Of a stretch of 64,000 nt of DNA, positions 46,566 through 57,274 are shown piece after piece. The stretch comes from Tubulanus polymorphus. Taxonomy: Eukaryota > Nemertea > Palaeonemertea > Tubulaniformes > Tubulanidae. Within the stretch, counting starts at the first letter, position 1. The number at the start of each line of letters is the position of its first letter. Position numbers and translations under genes: made by a program. The stretch spans positions 23,982,485 through 24,046,484 of the forward strand of contig NC_134027.1 of the NCBI RefSeq assembly GCF_964204645.1, read 5' to 3'. A model generated the notes under the pieces. It made no database searches and was not told where the DNA came from. It saw only the letters and a program-made list of their open reading frames with translations.

Positions 46566-46635
46566 CTATATCGCCGCTGATGGCCGCCTCCGAAACACCG
46601 GCAAATACCACACAAACTAATACGGCGAAATACGT
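46566..46635 (-). pseudogene. Dead signal-peptide exon
   Basis: Homologous to the 70-nt signal exons and still has a usable donor (GTGAG). Its start codon is ACG, and the TATA box is changed (GACATTAAC for GATATAAAC). An in-frame ATG at 46681-46683 could add 17 residues, but no second exon of its own lies downstream. The next exon on this strand belongs to the gene at 45.4-46.2 kb. Confidence 0.75.
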
Positions 46636-46852
46636 GATGAAATTCTGTCCACGCGTTTGATTCGACTGACAAAAACACGTCAAAACTGGCAGTTAATGTC
46701 GTATACCCCGAGAGAATTCAGTTTTTATTTAAAAAAAAATATAATTGAAAACTCGGATTGCATTGTAGATGAAATCAATTAAAGTTGCCAAGGCGAATTA
46801 AACCAACAGCTGTGAAACTGGATTTTGAGGCAAACCAACCCAACAGCTCGAT

Positions 46853-47856
46853 TCAACAGCTCGGGAAAACGATATGAATAGCCCGCGATCGATACTCACC
46901 GCTACGATAAGCCAGTTTCTGATCATACGCATGGTTAGATGCATAGGGGAAAGGTAGAGCAGGTCCGATGAAGGCGTCCGACACATAGAAAGACTTGCCG
47001 TAAAAGCTGAGCGGCCAGTTGTAGAAAGCTCCATAACAAACTAAATCACTCCCACTGGAGTCATGCGGGAGACTAATCAGTCTAGAAAATGGAATATTTG
47101 AAATAAGGCCACACCAAAAAAAAATCCTGTTTCTCGGGCGGGGCAATCCCCAAAATGAGTAGGTCGGTAGGGAATTTTTTTTTTCTTTTTATAGAAAAAA
47201 AATTTCGGGTATTCTTCTGACAGTGGGTAGGTCGCCGTAAATAATTTCTACGTGAACAAATTTCCAGTTAAAAATATGATTAGCAGCTAGACGAACACAA
47301 TAATAAAGGGAAGTTGGTGTTTTTGTATTATATGTCACACTTGGAAACTGTTTATAAAAAGAAAAACATCAAAATCTTGAATAGGCGTATAATATATTGT
47401 ATACGGAATTCCTAGAATTTTACAATCCAAGGTCGCCATCAATATCTGATAAGCAACGTTGTCTGAGCACACAAGTACCATATCCAGAATAAAATTGTTA
47501 AATCTGATGAAATAAGATATTTTTATCATGTCGTATCACGATTTCACGAAAAAGAAAAAAATATTTACGAGAATGGAGAGCTTTGTAGTCGGTCGGCCAC
47601 ATACATATCTTTGAAAATGGTTATTTCATCCACAATTTTAAAATAGGGTCGGTAGGCAATTTTATTTTATTTCGAAAATAATTATTTGAAATGACGAAAT
47701 ATCGGGTCGGTCGGGCCCGAGAAACAGGGTTTTCTTTTGGTGTGGCCTAACAGGATAAAGAAACATGGTGTTGATGCGTAACAACAGCACGGTCATCCAG
47801 ACGTTATTCGTCGATAGATACGGACATTCGATGACGCCAGTTCCGTTCGCCGCCAT
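46853..47856 (-). pseudogene. GPCR pseudogene split by a MITE
   Basis: Two fragments remain either side of an insertion at 47107-47747. The first (47856 downward) starts MAANGTGVIECPYLSTNN and reaches a TM2-like LLLRINTMFLYPV. The second has CYGAFYNWPLSFYGKSFYVS, then a frameshift, then the TM3 end MRMIRNWLIVAVSIDRG, which matches RNWLIAMISIER of GPCR 1-3 and RNWCTVLLSLER of GPCR 4. TM1 and everything after TM3 are missing. Confidence 0.7.
47107..47747. mobile_element. PIF/Harbinger-like MITE, 641 bp
   Basis: Terminal inverted repeats of about 31 bp begin GGCCACACCAAAA and contain CCTGTTTCTCGGGC at both ends. A TAA target duplication is present at 47104-47106 and 47748-47750. TWA duplications are typical of PIF/Harbinger. 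Internal GTAGGTCGGTAGG-like sub-repeats; no transposase. Confidence 0.8.
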
Positions 47857-49138
47857 TTTGCTCGTGTTTGGTGAATATTTGAATTTCCGTGGACTGCTGT
47901 ATCGTTCAGTATAGACCCGTCTGACTCGTTGGAGGATCTGAAGCCGTCTGACTTCAACGCCGATCTGTAGCCGTTGTGCCAGATGCCGATCTATGCCGAT
48001 CGTTAACTTTCCTCCTATAATTTCGCATTCGTCTTCGATTGTTAGTTACAAGTTACAAGTTACAAGTTAGTTTATTCATCATAATCAAATGACATTCGAT
48101 CGTCAATGAACACCGGAACAGTAGAAAAAGAAAACAATATATACATATAAACAATACCAGAATTATGAAAATATTTACGAGAAAAATGCATGAGACAAGT
48201 ATAAAAAATTAAAATTGAATATAATATTCAAATCCCGATCATGACATCAATTATCTCTCTCGCTGTGCAGATTGGTTCATGAATTACACAGATGAAAATT
48301 TCTAAATCATTGATTTAGCCTTTTTAAAAGTAATCCTTCGAATTTCGAAGCCCAATTTGCTGAGGAGGGGAATTTTGATATACGTAAGCAACACTTATCG
48401 ATTTTTGACTGAACGAACAGCAATCACAGTTGTTTATTGTCTTTATACAAAAAAAACTATATCAGCACATATTTTCAAAAAGTGATTGTTCTGACTTTCC
48501 CCTTCAATGGGAATGTCTGGAAGGGTACAGGTAGATACTAGCACTGGGGATCATTTCAATAACGTTTCTCAGTAAGTGAACGCTGCTTGTGTTTCAGTAT
48601 TATCATTACCTGATGCCGGGTACATCAATTTCTACATGTAGTACATGTAGGCCTATACTGTGAGTCCTTGAATATGAAATTATAAGATTTCATTAATTGA
48701 GCTTGAGTTTAACTCTGTTTTAATCTTTGGTTATCATGAGAAAAGCAATATATGGGATTATGCAAATTAGAAACTGTTCTTGCCAACTCACCTTGCCTTC
48801 CCCCATGTGTGTAAGCTGTATGTACGTACTTACGTAGATCTTAAATGATAAACCTTACCACAGATCCTCAATGTTAGACGTCCCTGGTTCAGATATCATG
48901 TTCAAACACAATCGATTGTTTCATGATCACTGATTTTACAGTCAAAGTTCGTTATAATGCCATCATTTTTAATGCCACTGTTCAGTTAACGCCAACATCT
49001 TTAAGAGAACAAATTTGCCAAATCTAACCCAATTTCTGTGAAAATACCATTCTTTATAACGCCTAATATGTAATAACGCCATGATTTCCGTTGGCCCAAC
49101 AGTGGCATCATAACGGACTTTATATTCAAAATAGCCAA
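47857..49138. other. Gene-poor spacer with a LINE 3' end
   Basis: No gene. At 48045-48070 three copies of GTTACAA precede TTTATTCATCATAA; read on the minus strand this is a LINE 3' end with an (ACTTGTA)n tail, extending to about 48250. The rest shows nothing recognisable. Confidence 0.5.
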
Positions 49139-50206
49139 TCATTTTATTTGGGTGACACTGAATAATGAATTTAGAATGTCAAGAGATACTTTTCGGAATT
49201 TTTCATTTGTCACACAATACACGATGAAATTTGCTGACGAATCGACGATAGAAAATCCTAACGCTATTTGTCTCATAATGTGCAAATGTGGGATATATCC
49301 TAAAGCCATTAAACGGTCGATAAAACCAAAACCTTCACAAATGATAAACAACAAAACTACTGATAAAATCATCTTTAAAATCGTCATTTCTCTTCTAGAC
49401 GATTCATCAGTTATACCGAGCTCTGAACGTCGAGTAACCCGACGGTAAAATATCGCCAAAATAAGAATAGCATTGATAACGATTAATAAACAAATTGGGA
49501 CCATAACAGTAAGATACATGAATAAATAGATCCCAGAAATTGTGAAACGCCATCTGTAATGCTCAAACCACCTTGGATAGCGATACGCTTTGGCACGTAC
49601 TGTAACATATGGCCACTCAGCAGGACAATTCAGAAATCTAAGATGTTGTGTGGGTATGAAATGAATAAGATGACCACAAAAACTCAGCAGTGAAATGAAT
49701 ATCATCGCCGAAACTGATATCAATTTCTTAGGAAATTTTCGAGATTTTATCGGAAACAATACGACGATTAACCGCTCTAGACTGAGCAGCACAGTGCACC
49801 AGTTACGTGTCATCTGAAACATGTAGAAAAACGGCAAGGCAACGGAGATGAAAATCCAACCATAATTCCAGTCGTTCCAGCGAAATACAATATCTCCCAA
49901 AACGGCGTAAATGTACGCAGTTCTCAGCGGATACATAATGAATGTAGCGATCATAAACAAAAGATCGTTAATGGCGAGGATTTTGATGAGAAAATAAATA
50001 TCAGATTTAAACTGTTTCAGAACTAACAGCGTGAATGCGTTGAATATCAAACCCAGCACAGACGCCGGTAGATACCAGCATAAATACGTAAATACATTGA
50101 ATTTGTTGATCCATCTAACGGGACCAGTTTGCATTTCTTGACACGGGTTGAGTTGTTGAGTTGTTGTCAACGCAGAAGTTATATCAGTGATGTTGTTATC
50201 AAGCAT
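49139..50206 (-). CDS. Rhodopsin-type GPCR 4, divergent
   Basis: 355 residues, one exon, seven hydrophobic segments. Class A landmarks: GLIFN in TM1, LAIND in TM2, SLERL in place of DRY, and NFIVY in TM7. N-terminal NIT (residues 5-7) is a possible glycosylation site. Extracellular loop 1 is long and aromatic (DIVFRWNDWNYGW). It is clearly related to, but much more diverged than, GPCR 1-3, and closest in pattern to the pseudogene at 47 kb. A peptide ligand is likely, identity unknown. The 5' flank to 50560 shows no promoter element I recognise. Confidence 0.8.
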   Translation of the reverse strand: MLDNNITDITSALTTTQQLNPCQEMQTGPVRWINKFNVFTYLCWYLPASVLGLIFNAFTLLVLKQFKSDIYFLIKILAINDLLFMIATFIMYPLRTAYIYAVLGDIVFRWNDWNYGWIFISVALPFFYMFQMTRNWCTVLLSLERLIVVLFPIKSRKFPKKLISVSAMIFISLLSFCGHLIHFIPTQHLRFLNCPAEWPYVTVRAKAYRYPRWFEHYRWRFTISGIYLFMYLTVMVPICLLIVINAILILAIFYRRVTRRSELGITDESSRREMTILKMILSVVLLFIICEGFGFIDRLMALGYIPHLHIMRQIALGFSIVDSSANFIVYCVTNEKFRKVSLDILNSLFSVTQIK

Positions 50207-50719
50207 CTCATAAGCTGTGAATTATAGACTGTCCAACAGTTTAATCATTCTGTATTGAATGGGTTCATCAGTGAAACTTTCAGTGAATGAGACTTGAATT
50301 CAATTTAGAATCATCTCCCTGTTCCATTTGTTTGAAGCTAAGCTGCCCATCCCTAACTGGATTTTACAAGATGGAATCATCAATCTAACAGAATTTGAAT
50401 TCATAGTACCGTCGTGCTTAATTTGTGTAAATGAATATCCAAAGTCTGTCGTCAACACTCTTCGCACTAGCGTGTAGTATAGAAGCGACTCAAAGATTGT
50501 AAATACCTTTGCATAATTTCGGCAGTGGATGTGAACATTGATTCGTGTTCAATAAAACAAAAAAATGAAATCCGCGTAAAATTTGGTTATTTTATTGCTG
50601 TAACTTTTTCATGGTGGACTCCTGGGGTATTCGGTTTCACTTGAAGTATGATCTATCCACATGGGCTACGACCATCTAACATGATGCATATATCATACTT
50701 GCCATGACAGAGGTTTGCA

Positions 50720-51030
50720 GCATTAATCTTCTTCACTCGCAATTCTTAAACACGCTCGTTGCAGATTCCAACAGTTCCAGTTATTCCTCATCATATCATC
50801 TTTCACTTATTAATGGGTGCTTGTGACAGTGGTCTCAATGCTCTGCTTGACCCACCGGAAAGCTTGTATCTTTTCTCTTTTATTGCGTTATCGTAATCTT
50901 ACTTAATAGAAATATGTAGGTTATTGTATGTTCTTCTTATGATTTCTTTTATCATCTGTTATTTCTTGTGTTAGTTTTGTTAATATCTTTTTGCTTTTTT
51001 AGAAATAAACCTGAACTTGAACTCACTTTC
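50720..51030 (+). mobile_element. LINE 3' end fragment
   Basis: AT-rich sequence ending in GAAATAAACCTGAACTTGAA. This is the AATAAA-plus-short-repeat tail style of the other LINE ends in this window. The 5' border is uncertain. Together with the surrounding 50207-51290 it contains no gene. Confidence 0.45.
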
Positions 51031-51290
51031 ACCCGAATTTTGTAAACTGCTGACCACGATCTCCCTCGCTACGTTTCTGACATAGCGGTATAGGCGCCCA
51101 CTAACCAGAGCGTACTACCAATAACTAGAACTTATCGAATTTTTATACGTTTTATTTTTTGCCACATTCAAAATGAATCATAGACAATCAACTTGGTCAA
51201 ATATCACTTAGCCTGGACTCAGCAAAATAGGTTTTGAAATAAATGAACGTTGAATGACTTGTATTGTTAATTGCCCCGCATAGTCGTTAT

Positions 51291-51410
51291 GGGGTCAGTT
51301 GCTCAAAAGTTGGTTGAAGATAACTAGTGGATAGATACCATAGTAACAATGAACTTTTGATTGTCACTATCCACTGGTTAACTCAAACCAACCTGTGAGC
51401 AACTGGCCCC
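51291..51410. mobile_element. Small MITE with AGTTGCTCAAAAGTTGGTT ends
   Basis: The inverted ends GGGGTCAGTTGCTCAAAAGT and the complement of its right end enclose a short core. A second member is at 62778-62908 in a BOP1 intron. Confidence 0.7.
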
Positions 51411-51451
51411 TGGTGGTTACTGTACGCAGAGCGCATAACAAGTTACCGGAC

Positions 51452-53508
51452 TTATCCAGTTCCCGATTGTACCAAGATTGGTGGAGTGTTGGCATTACGA
51501 TTGCACTGGGCTGCATATGAGTGCTTCGACTGGTTAAAACTGGTGAAATCGGCGCTGTTAAACATAGCCGTGTGGTCACCAGACGATTTGCAGATTCGGT
51601 TATCCGTTGAACAACATCCGGGATATTGATCAGTTACCCTACCCAGATAACACGAACGGCGCAACAAGGATTTATACATACACGGAGATAAAACGGAACT
51701 CATTGAACCACACCTGCGAATAAAAACATATTCAGAATAAATTCAGGAAAGACACCGCTTGCCCCTTTCCCGGCTTTTACTATGTAACTATTTTGATTAT
51801 TGATTATTACCAAATCTGCGGTTTATTTTCTTAACTAAAACGATTTTTAGAACAGATGAAATCAATCGACATATTTTTCTTGGCGATTGTCACCAGATTG
51901 AGGTCGCAATGTTAAACTACTGATTGCTTTCTAGCGCGTGTATATCGGGAATTCTACGCCATCATAATTGTTAAATGAGTAAATCTCGAGCCGGTTCCGA
52001 TCGACTATTGCTAAAAGGCTTACGTCTCACAGGTGACGTCACCAGCACGATCTGCACAATAACACAATTGACAATCTCCCTGCTCCTCGTAACGATTGGT
52101 ACCCTTGTTGAAACTAGATTCGGGAAACCTCGCCTTAGTGCAACCACCTGAAAGAAAACATTGTGATTTATAGTCATCAATTCATCTATGAATTTATCAA
52201 TTATAGAAAATAAACGAACAATATATCATTCATTCATTCATTCGTCCGTCCATCCGTCCGTCCGTCCGTACGTTCGTAAACAAATCCTGTAAACAAAACT
52301 CTTTGGCTGATTCATTCATTCGAGTATCATTAAAGGACGCTTTGAGGTAATAAATGTTTCTTTTTTCTTTTTTTGACGAAATTGATGATATTTCAGAGTG
52401 ATGAGTAATGACAGAATACACGAAGCAAAATATTCGGATAGATAGAAATGTAACGAGAAATTAGTTTTCTTTACAATTTCATTAGGTTCCTGTTCAAATA
52501 TTGAAATTTAAAAAAGATCTATATTCTGACCTAGAAATCCTCGCATCTTTCCTCTGAGATTCAAATCGTTTGTAGCACATATTTGCAGGGGGTTGCACCC
52601 CCTTTCTTCACGAGGACGTTTGTTATCTAGCTTGCGTTCACTCTTACAAAAACTTACAAAACTAATGGAAAACCATAGTAGCGGCAACAGCGACGAAATA
52701 AGGGCTACGCTTAGTTACTAATCTAAAGATTAAGAGATGCGTCTAAGGCTTATAATGAATTATATACATGATTAGGCTAAAACTATGAATAAGTATCTAA
52801 ACAATTATAGTTTTGAAGTAATTCCTACTACTAATTACTGATTAATTAAATCCTTCATTGCTTAATGGTAAAAAATCTAAGTTAGATATTTAAAAGTTTG
52901 AATATAAGAGAACTGCTGCAATAAAAACTCTCTAATCAGTTCTTTCTAATTAGCTCAATCTGTTTTTCGTTGGTTTGAGAGTAGAACACGTCATCAAGAT
53001 TGAGACCTAATGGTGTTGAAGTCCATACTGCCAACATCCTTCACGAATATTATGTTTTTTTGAATCACACTTATCTATGATCTCGACCACTGAGATCGAA
53101 GGGATTATGACCTGAGCTTCTAAAGTGTAAATAATAAACAGGATCATCATTTGTACGCGGATTGCGAAGTCGAGATTTATAGTTATTCGTGCTCAATAGA
53201 AAACTATTCGTGGAACCGACACATTTCATTTGACAAACAGCATACGATAATAAATAGATTACATTTTCCGAATTACAGTTAAAGGAATAGTTTATCGTGA
53301 AAACTTCAGGAGCAACAATTTTGTTTCCGGTTATAACTACGGGACAAATTTGACAACGTACACTATAATATGAGTAACCCAAGGATACAGTTCGGAACTG
53401 TTTAACCAGTTGGGACTGGTATGAATTTACAGTCTTACCTTTTTCAAAACTGAGGGCCGCCTCCGAAACACCAGCAAATACCACGCAAACCAATAAAGCG
53501 AAATACAT
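51452..53508 (-). CDS. Secreted VWC-like protein, distant paralog
   Basis: Exons 53439-53508, 52024-52147 and 51452-51713; GT-AG, phases 1 and 2, 151 residues. The signal peptide is MYFALLVCVVFAGVSEAA. Exon 2 gives GCTKARFPESSF and CQLCYC; exon 3 keeps CYLGRVTDQYPGCC and IC. Twelve cysteines lie in the same order as the tandem copies, but about a third of other residues differ, so this split predates the triplication. TATA box 53567-53572; 39-bp minisatellite remnant 53745-53895; poly(A) block near 51155. Intron 1 holds a Penelope-like remnant. Confidence 0.85.
52228..52276. repeat. ATTC/GTCC microsatellite
   Basis: Runs of ATTC then CGTC units in intron 1 of the VWC-like gene. Confidence 0.85.
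52945..53375 (-). mobile_element. Penelope-like element remnant, GIY-YIG domain
   Basis: Minus-strand translation gives NVIYLLSYAVCQMKCVGSTN (the YIG motif changed), then RSSGHNPFDLSGRDH, a YLHF motif, CWQYGL and, after a one-base shift, TPLGLNLDD. This order is the C-terminal GIY-YIG endonuclease of Penelope-like retroelements. No reverse transcriptase part remains, and a stop and a frameshift disrupt it. It lies in an intron, so it is not part of the host protein. Confidence 0.7.
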
Positions 53509-53744
53509 GATGAAATTCTGTCCACACTTTTGAGTCGACTGACAAAAAACCTGTCAAAACTGGCTGTTTATATCGTATACAGCGGTTTTTGAAATGTTTG
53601 CATTTTTTCGAGAGAAAGCAGTTAGAATGGATATCACATCGATGGTGCATGAAAATCAATAAAAAGTAACTGGATCCCGAGTAGAAATTTCAAACCAAAA
53701 TAGTCCCAAGGACAATTCTCAACCTACGTTTTGATGCAAAACCC

Positions 53745-53895
53745 ACACAACTGTAAAACTGGATCCAGAGTCAAATTAAACCCAAAAAACTTTGGAACTG
53801 GATCCATAGGGTCAAATTGAACCCACACACCTATGGAACTGGATTCAGAAGTCAACTTAAACCCAAACAACTGTGGAACTGGGTCCATAGTGAAG
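53745..53895. repeat. 39-bp minisatellite remnant
   Basis: Three to four degenerate units (GTAAAACTGGATCCAGAGTC and TTTGGAACTGGATCCATAGG), at the same place relative to the signal exon as in the tandem units. Confidence 0.75.
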
Positions 53896-54625
53896 GTTTA
53901 TTGGCGCCTTGAAAAATGACACATATATTGCTTTATATTGCGACAAATAATATAGATAATCTAATATTAATTTAAATCATAAAGGATCAATATAGTTGTT
54001 TAGGATTGGAATAAACTATCGATTATTGAATTGACCGGCAACCGGTCTAGTCTCGATATATTGATGACATAAGCACATCCTCTCAAAGATAACTATCAAT
54101 TTATCAAAAATTAGATGAGATGCATGAAATATATTTGATTAGAAATAAAGGCAAAAATTCACAAATGTAATTGTTGTTTTGAAATATCATTATTGATGAC
54201 GTAGTGCACATCTCGGCTCGCACGGAACCCCTTCAATAACGCATACTAAGTATCAATTTATATAAACATTATTGCAACAGTTTTTACGGCGTCAAAAAAT
54301 GTTTAGATTGTAGACTTCCTCCCTCGGCAGGTATTCGAACCTGATGGAAATGACAATTTCCGTTACTGAATTAAATAAAACCTTTGCCAGAAACCGAAGA
54401 GGCAGATAATCGAGGGTGGCTGGTAGGCCTACTAGCTAAAACCTTTTTCTAGTTCAAACCTGCCAGGCCACATTCTTATCTGTATGGCCTACGTATCATA
54501 TACAATTGCATGTTTTTGTATCGCTGAGAATTAAACATGTACATAAGCACGTAGGCCCATAGGAAAGCATTACATTATTCATTCCGTTTCACTAAAACCG
54601 CTCAAAATAAAAATAATTTATTCAA

Positions 54626-54685
54626 ATGAATGTGAATATCGCCTCGCTGGTATTTACAATGCTGTTGAATATCGTTGAAATTTGA
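54626..54685 (+). CDS. Shortened divergent mini-ORF
   Basis: 19 codons, MNVNIASLVFTMLLNIVEI, then TGA. Homolog of the 32-codon ORFs of the tandem units, cut short by a premature stop. Likely a relic. Confidence 0.3.
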   Translation: MNVNIASLVFTMLLNIVEI

Positions 54686-56520
54686 ACATTGAATCGGATT
54701 TCCGATATGTTGGATTAGAAACTGCAACATGGTAATCTATAATCGATCAACACAAGGCTTTCCCATCCACAGTTCACTAGTGCTTCTACTAAAATGCGAA
54801 AACACAATTCTACGTGGAAATTTGAACAGGTGCAACCAAACTCTACGACCAACGAAAACACTCAAAAATTTCAAATCACGAACAATACTAAATTTTGTCA
54901 AATTCTTTTTTTCCCTTTTTTACCTTTAATTTTACTCGTCTGAGTGGAAAAGAAATACAGAAAAACCTGATGTACTGTACATATACCGTAGTATAGACAA
55001 TATTTAAAAAATGGTGTATCCATTATCATATCTGTGAATCGACAATGCAAAATCGTACAATGTATCAGTATTGGTGGATAGATGTGGAATCCAGACTTCG
55101 TCCGAGACATCGAAAGAATCGTACTTAAACCGTTTTGCTGTCATCGTCGGAGTCAGCGTCATGGGTGTGGCAAATCTATTCGAGTAATTAAGAAAGCCTA
55201 TAATCGTTCTTATGAAAATGAAAAAAAAAACAATCACTGGATTCAGATGTACTTTTGTTCATTGGTTTTATCAATTTTAACTTTTGGGGCTGAGTTTGGG
55301 GGGCTACGAAAATGATCAATCTATTAAAAGACTCCATCTACTTTCCTGCATATACAATAGAACTCTAATCCCGAAAATATTTGGGAAATTCATTCAAATC
55401 TACAATTCATGTAGCATTTGTCAAGGGCAAATGTCTTCAGCATTTTTCTTGAAAATCACCATCATTAACCAGTCACCGTTGAATTTTGTTGTGTCGCTGT
55501 TCCTTTCGATTTTAGAAAGTTGAAAAATCACCTATGAAATACGCGGGAATGTTGAAATCACATAATGCATAGCAATTCGTGAAAATAATTTGCCTTTGGG
55601 TTATTTGAAACAGATAACTCGCGTGGATGCATGTATCACAAATAAACTGTAAATAGAAGTTATGCAAATGAATATGTCTGAGTGTGACGTACGTGTCTGC
55701 GTAGGGAAACCTAAGAATGGCACGGCCTTGGGCGCTCTGGTGTGTGAAAAGTACATTCAGAATTATCGGGACGCGTATATGTAGGTAAGCACTCCATACA
55801 TGGGTCGGTGGAATGTTGTGACATATTACTACGTCACAATCCGTGATCACCCAGCCATGTGAGGTAAAGAGCCTGCACACGTCACTTAGTCTTCAATATT
55901 GGGGCTAGACTGGCAGTAAGATTTGAACGTTAAGCGAGTTTATGCGGTACTCTATGCACCGCTGATATGGTTGAGACCTGTATCATATTCATATTCATTT
56001 AATTATTGCTTTCGACATTAGTGAGCACTATTCATATTATTTTTCAAGGCGTCAACAAACTTTCAAGCTGTGCTAATAGTAATCAACTCTTATACTCAAA
56101 GTAATAAAACTTTCATCACAAATAAGAATCACCGATCAATCAAAGACAGAATGTATCTATGAGGAGGTGCTGTACAAATGCTGGCAAATGTTGTACCCCC
56201 GCTATGACGAGTTATCGCAACACTGGCATGAATCGTGATGAACAATATGTCAAAATGTCATCATCCAAATCTGTTTACGTATCTATCTGATCATGATGTA
56301 GATAGAACCATATTTTCTTTTGTGAAGAGAGGAGAGAATGGTAGCATTAAATAACTAGAATTCATCGATTTTTATCATCCGGTATTTTATTTGTTTGCCG
56401 GGTATTTGGAATAAATCGAAGACAGTCAACATCGTCAAATAGCAATCAAATTGGCAGCGAAATTGAACGTGACGACGAAATATTCCCCGGCCCATCATAC
56501 GCAGATCATCGATTTCCTTC
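54686..56520. other. Gene-free region with a copy of GPCR flank sequence
   Basis: 54930-55560 is a diverged copy of the segment at 41650-42240 and of the 3' flanks near 34200-34560. No receptor sequence accompanies it. ORFs here are unsupported. 56340-56450 matches the 3' UTR block of the VWC-like genes, with a minus-strand AATAAA. Confidence 0.5.
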
Positions 56521-56744
56521 TTAGCAGCCGTTATACAACCTCAAATTAAAATTAAGAATGAGAAATTAAGATTACTTCTTCAAAATTCTTTAAGAATTTG
56601 AATAAGCTCACGTTACGCAGAGGACATCGCCACTGTTACGATCAGTGCAGCTACATCTTTCGGTACATTCGGCATTCGTCTCCTCGTATTCGCCTGAAGC
56701 CGCATTGAGACTAGAATCGGGGAACCTCTCTACTGTACACGCAC
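56521..56744 (-). pseudogene. Short VWC-like gene lacking its signal exon
   Basis: Exon 2 at 56612-56744 (ACTVERFPDSSLNAASGEYE, CTERCSC) has intact borders (TACAG and GTGAGC). Exon 3 at 56521-56539 adds only LYNGC before TAA. Six cysteines remain. No signal exon is found on the minus strand up to 58000; a related exon lies inverted at 57210. Probably a gene broken by inversion, unless it uses a first exon I cannot recognise. Confidence 0.65.
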
Positions 56745-57209
56745 CTGTATTAAGTGGACATTACAATTTCCATTCATTAGTTCATTCAAATTGTTGAACC
56801 AATCTATCTAATCAGCAATTACGAAAAGGTAAATTAACAAATTCTTTGATTCACCAATAAACAACGATTCATCCAATCATTCCACGAATTAAATGATTAT
56901 TGTCGATTCATTCAAATTGTTCTGATTTCAAGAGCAAACACGATCAAAATATACGCGCGAACCCCGTTAAACGATGCGGATTTATGTGAAACCCAAGCGT
57001 CGACGTCCAAGCCAAACGCAAAAATATCAGTAATATCTAGGCGATATTTTACACGGGATTCGTATGTGACACTGTTTTTTTTGTTTCAAATGAACCTTCA
57101 AAAAGAACGATTATACGTTATGCATGTCATTGTGAAATTCGAAAGTGAAATAGTAAGAATTTGAAATTCATCAATACCAATGGATGAACAACCTTACAAA
57201 CCCGTCATC

Positions 57210-57274
57210 ATGTATTGCGCTGTATTGGTTTGTGTGGTATTTGTTGTTGCTATTGAGGCAGCCGTGCATACCCG
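57210..57274 (+). pseudogene. Inverted orphan signal-peptide exon
   Basis: Starts MYCAVLVCVVFVVAIEAA, clearly the cassette signal peptide, but on the plus strand. It is 65 nt instead of 70, changing the phase, and the donor is GTTTTG in place of GTAAG. The upstream CGTCATC matches the other copies only weakly, and no second exon follows on this strand. Confidence 0.7.

Noticed and set aside
53071-53508. 145-codon ORF reading from the signal exon into the intron
   Set aside because: It is a read-through of the exon 1 donor into the Penelope-like remnant. The true exon ends at 53439.
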